This document shows positions 13,555-15,956 of a stretch of DNA of 15,956 nucleotides, piece after piece. This DNA comes from CAJXTB01 sp047626195 (GTDB lineage Bacteria; Myxococcota_A; UBA796; GCA-2862545): positions 1-15,956 of the forward strand of contig JBLHSN010000113.1 in assembly GCA_047626195.1 (NCBI GenBank). The letters are read 5' to 3'. Position 1 is the stretch's first letter; every line of letters begins with the position of its first letter. The position numbers and the translations under genes are program-made. The notes under the pieces are model-generated. The model saw only the letters and a program-made list of their open reading frames with translations. It searched no databases and was not told where the DNA came from.

Positions 13555-15956
13555 ATGCGTACAGGACTGCTCTTAGGAGCGCTGATTCTGATGATGTCGG
13601 GTTGCAAGCGGGAAATCTGCGGCAACGGCGTCGACGACGACAACAACGGCGATTTGGATTGTGCCGACATCGCGTGCAACTGTCTTGAGGTCTGTGACAA
13701 CGGCGAAGATGACGACGCCGACGGCTTCGTTGACTGCGACGACAACAGCTGCGAGGCCGAGTGCGTCGAAGTCTGTGACGACGGTGCGGACAACGACGGC
13801 GACGGCCTGGCGGACTGTTCCGACCCAGATTGTTTCGGAGATACGTGCGAAGAGATTTGCGACGACTCCGAAGACAATGATGGCGACGGCGATGCCGACT
13901 GCGATGACGACGACTGTCTTGGCGTTCCAGACGCTGGCTGTGGTGAGACCTGCGGCAACGGCGTCGATGACGACGGCGACGGCCTGACCGACTGCGCAGA
14001 CGACGAGTGCTTCGGCGACCCTGGCAACTGCGACACCGAAGAAGCCGCCCTGTGCGCAGACGGTGAAGACAACGACGCAGACGGCCTGATCGACTGCCTC
14101 GATACAGATTGCTTCGGCGTGGAAGGAGCCTGTGACTCCGAAACCGTCGACACCTGCTTCGACGGTGAAGACAACGATGCAGATGGCCTCGAGGGCTGCC
14201 TGGACGACGACTGCTTCGGCATTGCCGACCCCACCGGAGACACGGACGGTTGTACAACCGAAACCGAAGACACCTGCTTCGACGGTGAAGACAACGACGC
14301 TGACGGCCTTGAAGGCTGCCTCGACTCCGACTGCTTCGGACTTGCAGACCCCAGTGGTGACACTGACGGCTGTACCACCGAAACGGCAGACACCTGCTTC
14401 GACGGCGAAGACAACGACAATGATGGCCTTGAAGGCTGCCTGGACTCCGACTGCTTCGGCATCGATGACCCAAACACTGTCGACCCTGATGGCTGCACCA
14501 CCGAAAATGCCCAAGACGGCGCATGTTCGGACGGCGAGAACAACGACAACGACGCCTTCGACGACTGTGATGACCCGGACTGTTTCGGCGCCGAAGGCGA
14601 ATGCGACACAGCCGAGCTGAACTGCGCTGACGGCGGCGACAACGACGGTGACGGACCGGCAGATTGTGCCGACCCCGACTGTGCACCTCCTGTCGGCGAC
14701 GACACCCACCCATGTGCGGGTGCCGAGACCATCTGTGATGATGGCCTCGACAACAACTCGAACGGGCTCATCGACTGTGCCGATGCTGCATGTGCCGGCG
14801 CTGCAGGCGCTTGTGACACTTCGCAAGCCGAAGCCGACAACTGCTTCGACGGCATCGACAACGACGCCAACACACTTATCGACTGCCTCGACAGCATCTG
14901 CTTCGGTGAAGCCAACCCAGATACCAACGGTGACGTGTCCTGCGACGCAGAGAACACCATCGAACAGTGCACCGATGGCGAAGACAACGACGCCGACGGA
15001 AGCGTCGACTGTGCCGACCCCGACTGCTTTGGCTTGCTCGGTGCGTGTAGCTCGGAAGACCTCTGCGACGACACCCAAGACAACGACGCCGACGGTCTCA
15101 CTGACTGCCTCGACAGCGAGTGCTTTGGCGATGGTAGCGGAACGGGCGACTGTTCCACGGAAGGCATTGGCCTGTGCGGCGACGGCGAAGACAACGACGG
15201 CGATGGTCTTCTGGACTGCGGCGACGACGACTGCTTCGGCATCGCACCCTGTGACGGAAGCGAGTCCATCTGTGACGACGCCGAAGACAATGACAACAAC
15301 GGCCTTGCTGACTGCGCCGACACCGCTTGCTTCGGCCCCAACAACGGGTGTGGCAACGAGCTCGACGGAAGCTGCACCGACGGCCTAGACAACGACCTCG
15401 ACGGTGACGGCGACTGCGCCGACTCTGACTGCTTCGGCGAAGCCGGTTGTGAGACCGAAGCCATCTGCAACGATGGCCAAGACAACAACGACGACGGTCT
15501 GGTCGACTGCTTCGACCCCGACTGCTTCGGTAGCGCCTCCTGCGACGCCGAGATTGGCGAGCTGTGCGCCGACGGCCAAGACAACGACGGTGACGGCAAC
15601 GCAGACTGCGACGACGACGAATGTACGGACTCCGGCTACTGTGGCGAGTTTGACTGTACCGATGGTGAGAGCAACGAAGCAGACGATGCTGTTGACTTCG
15701 ACGACGCTATCGACTGCTCGGACGACGACTGTGACGGCGTCACAGACGACAATGGCTTCGCCATCTGCTTCGAGTCCTGTGACGACGACCGCGACAATGA
15801 CGGCAACGGCCTCACCGACTGTGAAGACCCCGAGTGCGCCGACAACCAAGTCTGCGTGGAGTCCAACTGTGATGACAACATCGACAGTGACGGCGACTTG
15901 CTCACCGACTGTGAAGACGACGACTGCTGGGGCCTCGGCTGCCACAACGATACCGA
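13555..15956 (+). CDS. Cys/Asp-rich repeat lipoprotein, calcium-loop-like repeats, 3' end outside window
   Basis: Open without a stop for 800 codons up to the window edge. MRTGLLLGALILMMSGC17 is a lipoprotein signal peptide with a lipobox (M-S-G-C), so the mature protein should be acylated and sit in the outer membrane or cell surface. The rest is about 23 tandem repeats of 30-42 residues with consensus CxDGxDNDxDGLxDCxDxDCFG and a variable linker that usually holds one more Cys. The DxDxDG core is an EF-hand/thrombospondin-3-like calcium loop, and the pattern resembles the MopE-type metal-binding motif common in myxobacteria. Paired Cys suggest a chain of disulphide-tied, Ca-filled modules forming a stiff rod. 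The last repeats (about 15640-15956) are more diverged. Function (adhesion, metal binding, stalk) is not known. Confidence 0.88.
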   Translation, partial: MRTGLLLGALILMMSGCKREICGNGVDDDNNGDLDCADIACNCLEVCDNGEDDDADGFVDCDDNSCEAECVEVCDDGADNDGDGLADCSDPDCFGDTCEEICDDSEDNDGDGDADCDDDDCLGVPDAGCGETCGNGVDDDGDGLTDCADDECFGDPGNCDTEEAALCADGEDNDADGLIDCLDTDCFGVEGACDSETVDTCFDGEDNDADGLEGCLDDDCFGIADPTGDTDGCTTETEDTCFDGEDNDADGLEGCLDSDCFGLADPSGDTDGCTTETADTCFDGEDNDNDGLEGCLDSDCFGIDDPNTVDPDGCTTENAQDGACSDGENNDNDAFDDCDDPDCFGAEGECDTAELNCADGGDNDGDGPADCADPDCAPPVGDDTHPCAGAETICDDGLDNNSNGLIDCADAACAGAAGACDTSQAEADNCFDGIDNDANTLIDCLDSICFGEANPDTNGDVSCDAENTIEQCTDGEDNDADGSVDCADPDCFGLLGACSSEDLCDDTQDNDADGLTDCLDSECFGDGSGTGDCSTEGIGLCGDGEDNDGDGLLDCGDDDCFGIAPCDGSESICDDAEDNDNNGLADCADTACFGPNNGCGNELDGSCTDGLDNDLDGDGDCADSDCFGEAGCETEAICNDGQDNNDDGLVDCFDPDCFGSASCDAEIGELCADGQDNDGDGNADCDDDECTDSGYCGEFDCTDGESNEADDAVDFDDAIDCSDDDCDGVTDDNGFAICFESCDDDRDNDGNGLTDCEDPECADNQVCVESNCDDNIDSDGDLLTDCEDDDCWGLGCHNDT
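13618..15956 (+). repeat. Tandem array of about 23 degenerate Cys/Asp coding repeats
   Basis: In-frame units of about 90-126 bp, each opening with a Cys codon, then a (D/N)GxDNDxDG core, then DCxDxDC. Units early and late in the array differ (for example one degenerate unit at about 15652-15777 lacking the DC after the core), whereas three central units are nearly the same. The array stays in one frame throughout, so selection acts on the protein. Confidence 0.85.
14149..14508 (+). repeat. Three near-identical 120-bp units inside the lipoprotein array
   Basis: Units at 14149-14268, 14269-14388 and 14389-14508 each begin GACACCTGCTTCGACGG and encode DTCFDGEDND-DGLEGCLD-DCFG-DP...DGCTTE. They are exactly 120 bp apart and differ mainly at third codon positions, marking recent duplication or homogenisation compared with the rest of the array. 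The third unit carries one extra codon. Confidence 0.8.

Noticed and set aside
13445..15078. Two further long minus-strand frames (13445-14713 and 13573-15078)
   Set aside because: Same cause: the repeat's codon bias leaves several antisense frames open. Arg-rich and Val/Ala-rich low-complexity products, no initiation signals.
13434..15599. 721-codon open frame on the minus strand over the lipoprotein repeats
   Set aside because: It is the reverse complement of GAC/TGC/GGC-rich codons and translates to monotonous S/P/Q/A text with no start signal. The plus-strand frame has a Shine-Dalgarno site, lipobox and ordered modules.
13618..15956. CRISPR-like or satellite array
   Set aside because: Unit length varies in steps of three bases, units are degenerate and all stay in one coding frame. 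This is a protein repeat.

Overview
The window is GC-rich and densely packed. It reads as chromosomal DNA of a Gram-negative bacterium of the Myxococcota / former Deltaproteobacteria type. This is inferred from four things: many exported proteins with very short, Leu-rich signal peptides; a long Cys/Asp-repeat lipoprotein; a sigma factor of a style I associate with that group; and a bacterial DNMT2 homologue. I see no insertion sequence, integrase, CRISPR array, tRNA or rRNA.

Left part (1-7584). A plus-strand cluster encodes two TldD/PmbA-family proteins (62-1726, 1723-3447; ATGA overlap) and a small PhnA-type zinc-ribbon protein (3477-3869). It converges, with a 4-bp CTAG overlap, on a minus-strand operon. 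That operon runs from an M16 zinc protease (6197-7528) to an M16-like protein without the zinc motif (4731-6200; ATGA overlap) and then to a single-pass coiled-coil protein (3866-4717). Both peptidase pairs share one design: one member keeps the metal site, its partner has lost it, and all four have signal peptides. The region therefore looks like an envelope proteolysis or quality-control block built from two heteromeric proteases.

Middle part (7585-9521). A stand-alone cytosine-5 methyltransferase (7585-8454) matches DNMT2/TRDMT1 tRNA methyltransferases far better than restriction-modification enzymes. A two-way hairpin terminator (8455-8490) separates it from a convergent sigma-70-family gene. 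That gene's reading frame extends 33 codons beyond its first ATG, to an ATC codon preceded by an ideal Shine-Dalgarno site.

Right part (9522-15956). A LysR-type regulator (9784-10623, minus) is divergent from a TauE/SafE-family permease (10723-11427, plus), a usual regulator/target layout. The permease gene overlaps by 20 bp the end of a minus-strand gene for an unrecognised 546-residue protein with an HExxH motif and a possible CxxH/CxxC zinc site (11408-13048). After about 500 bp of partly AT-rich non-coding DNA, a plus-strand lipoprotein gene starts at 13555 and runs off the window. Its roughly 23 tandem Cys/Asp-rich, calcium-loop-like repeats fill the rest of the sequence. Long antisense frames there are by-products of the repeat's codon use.
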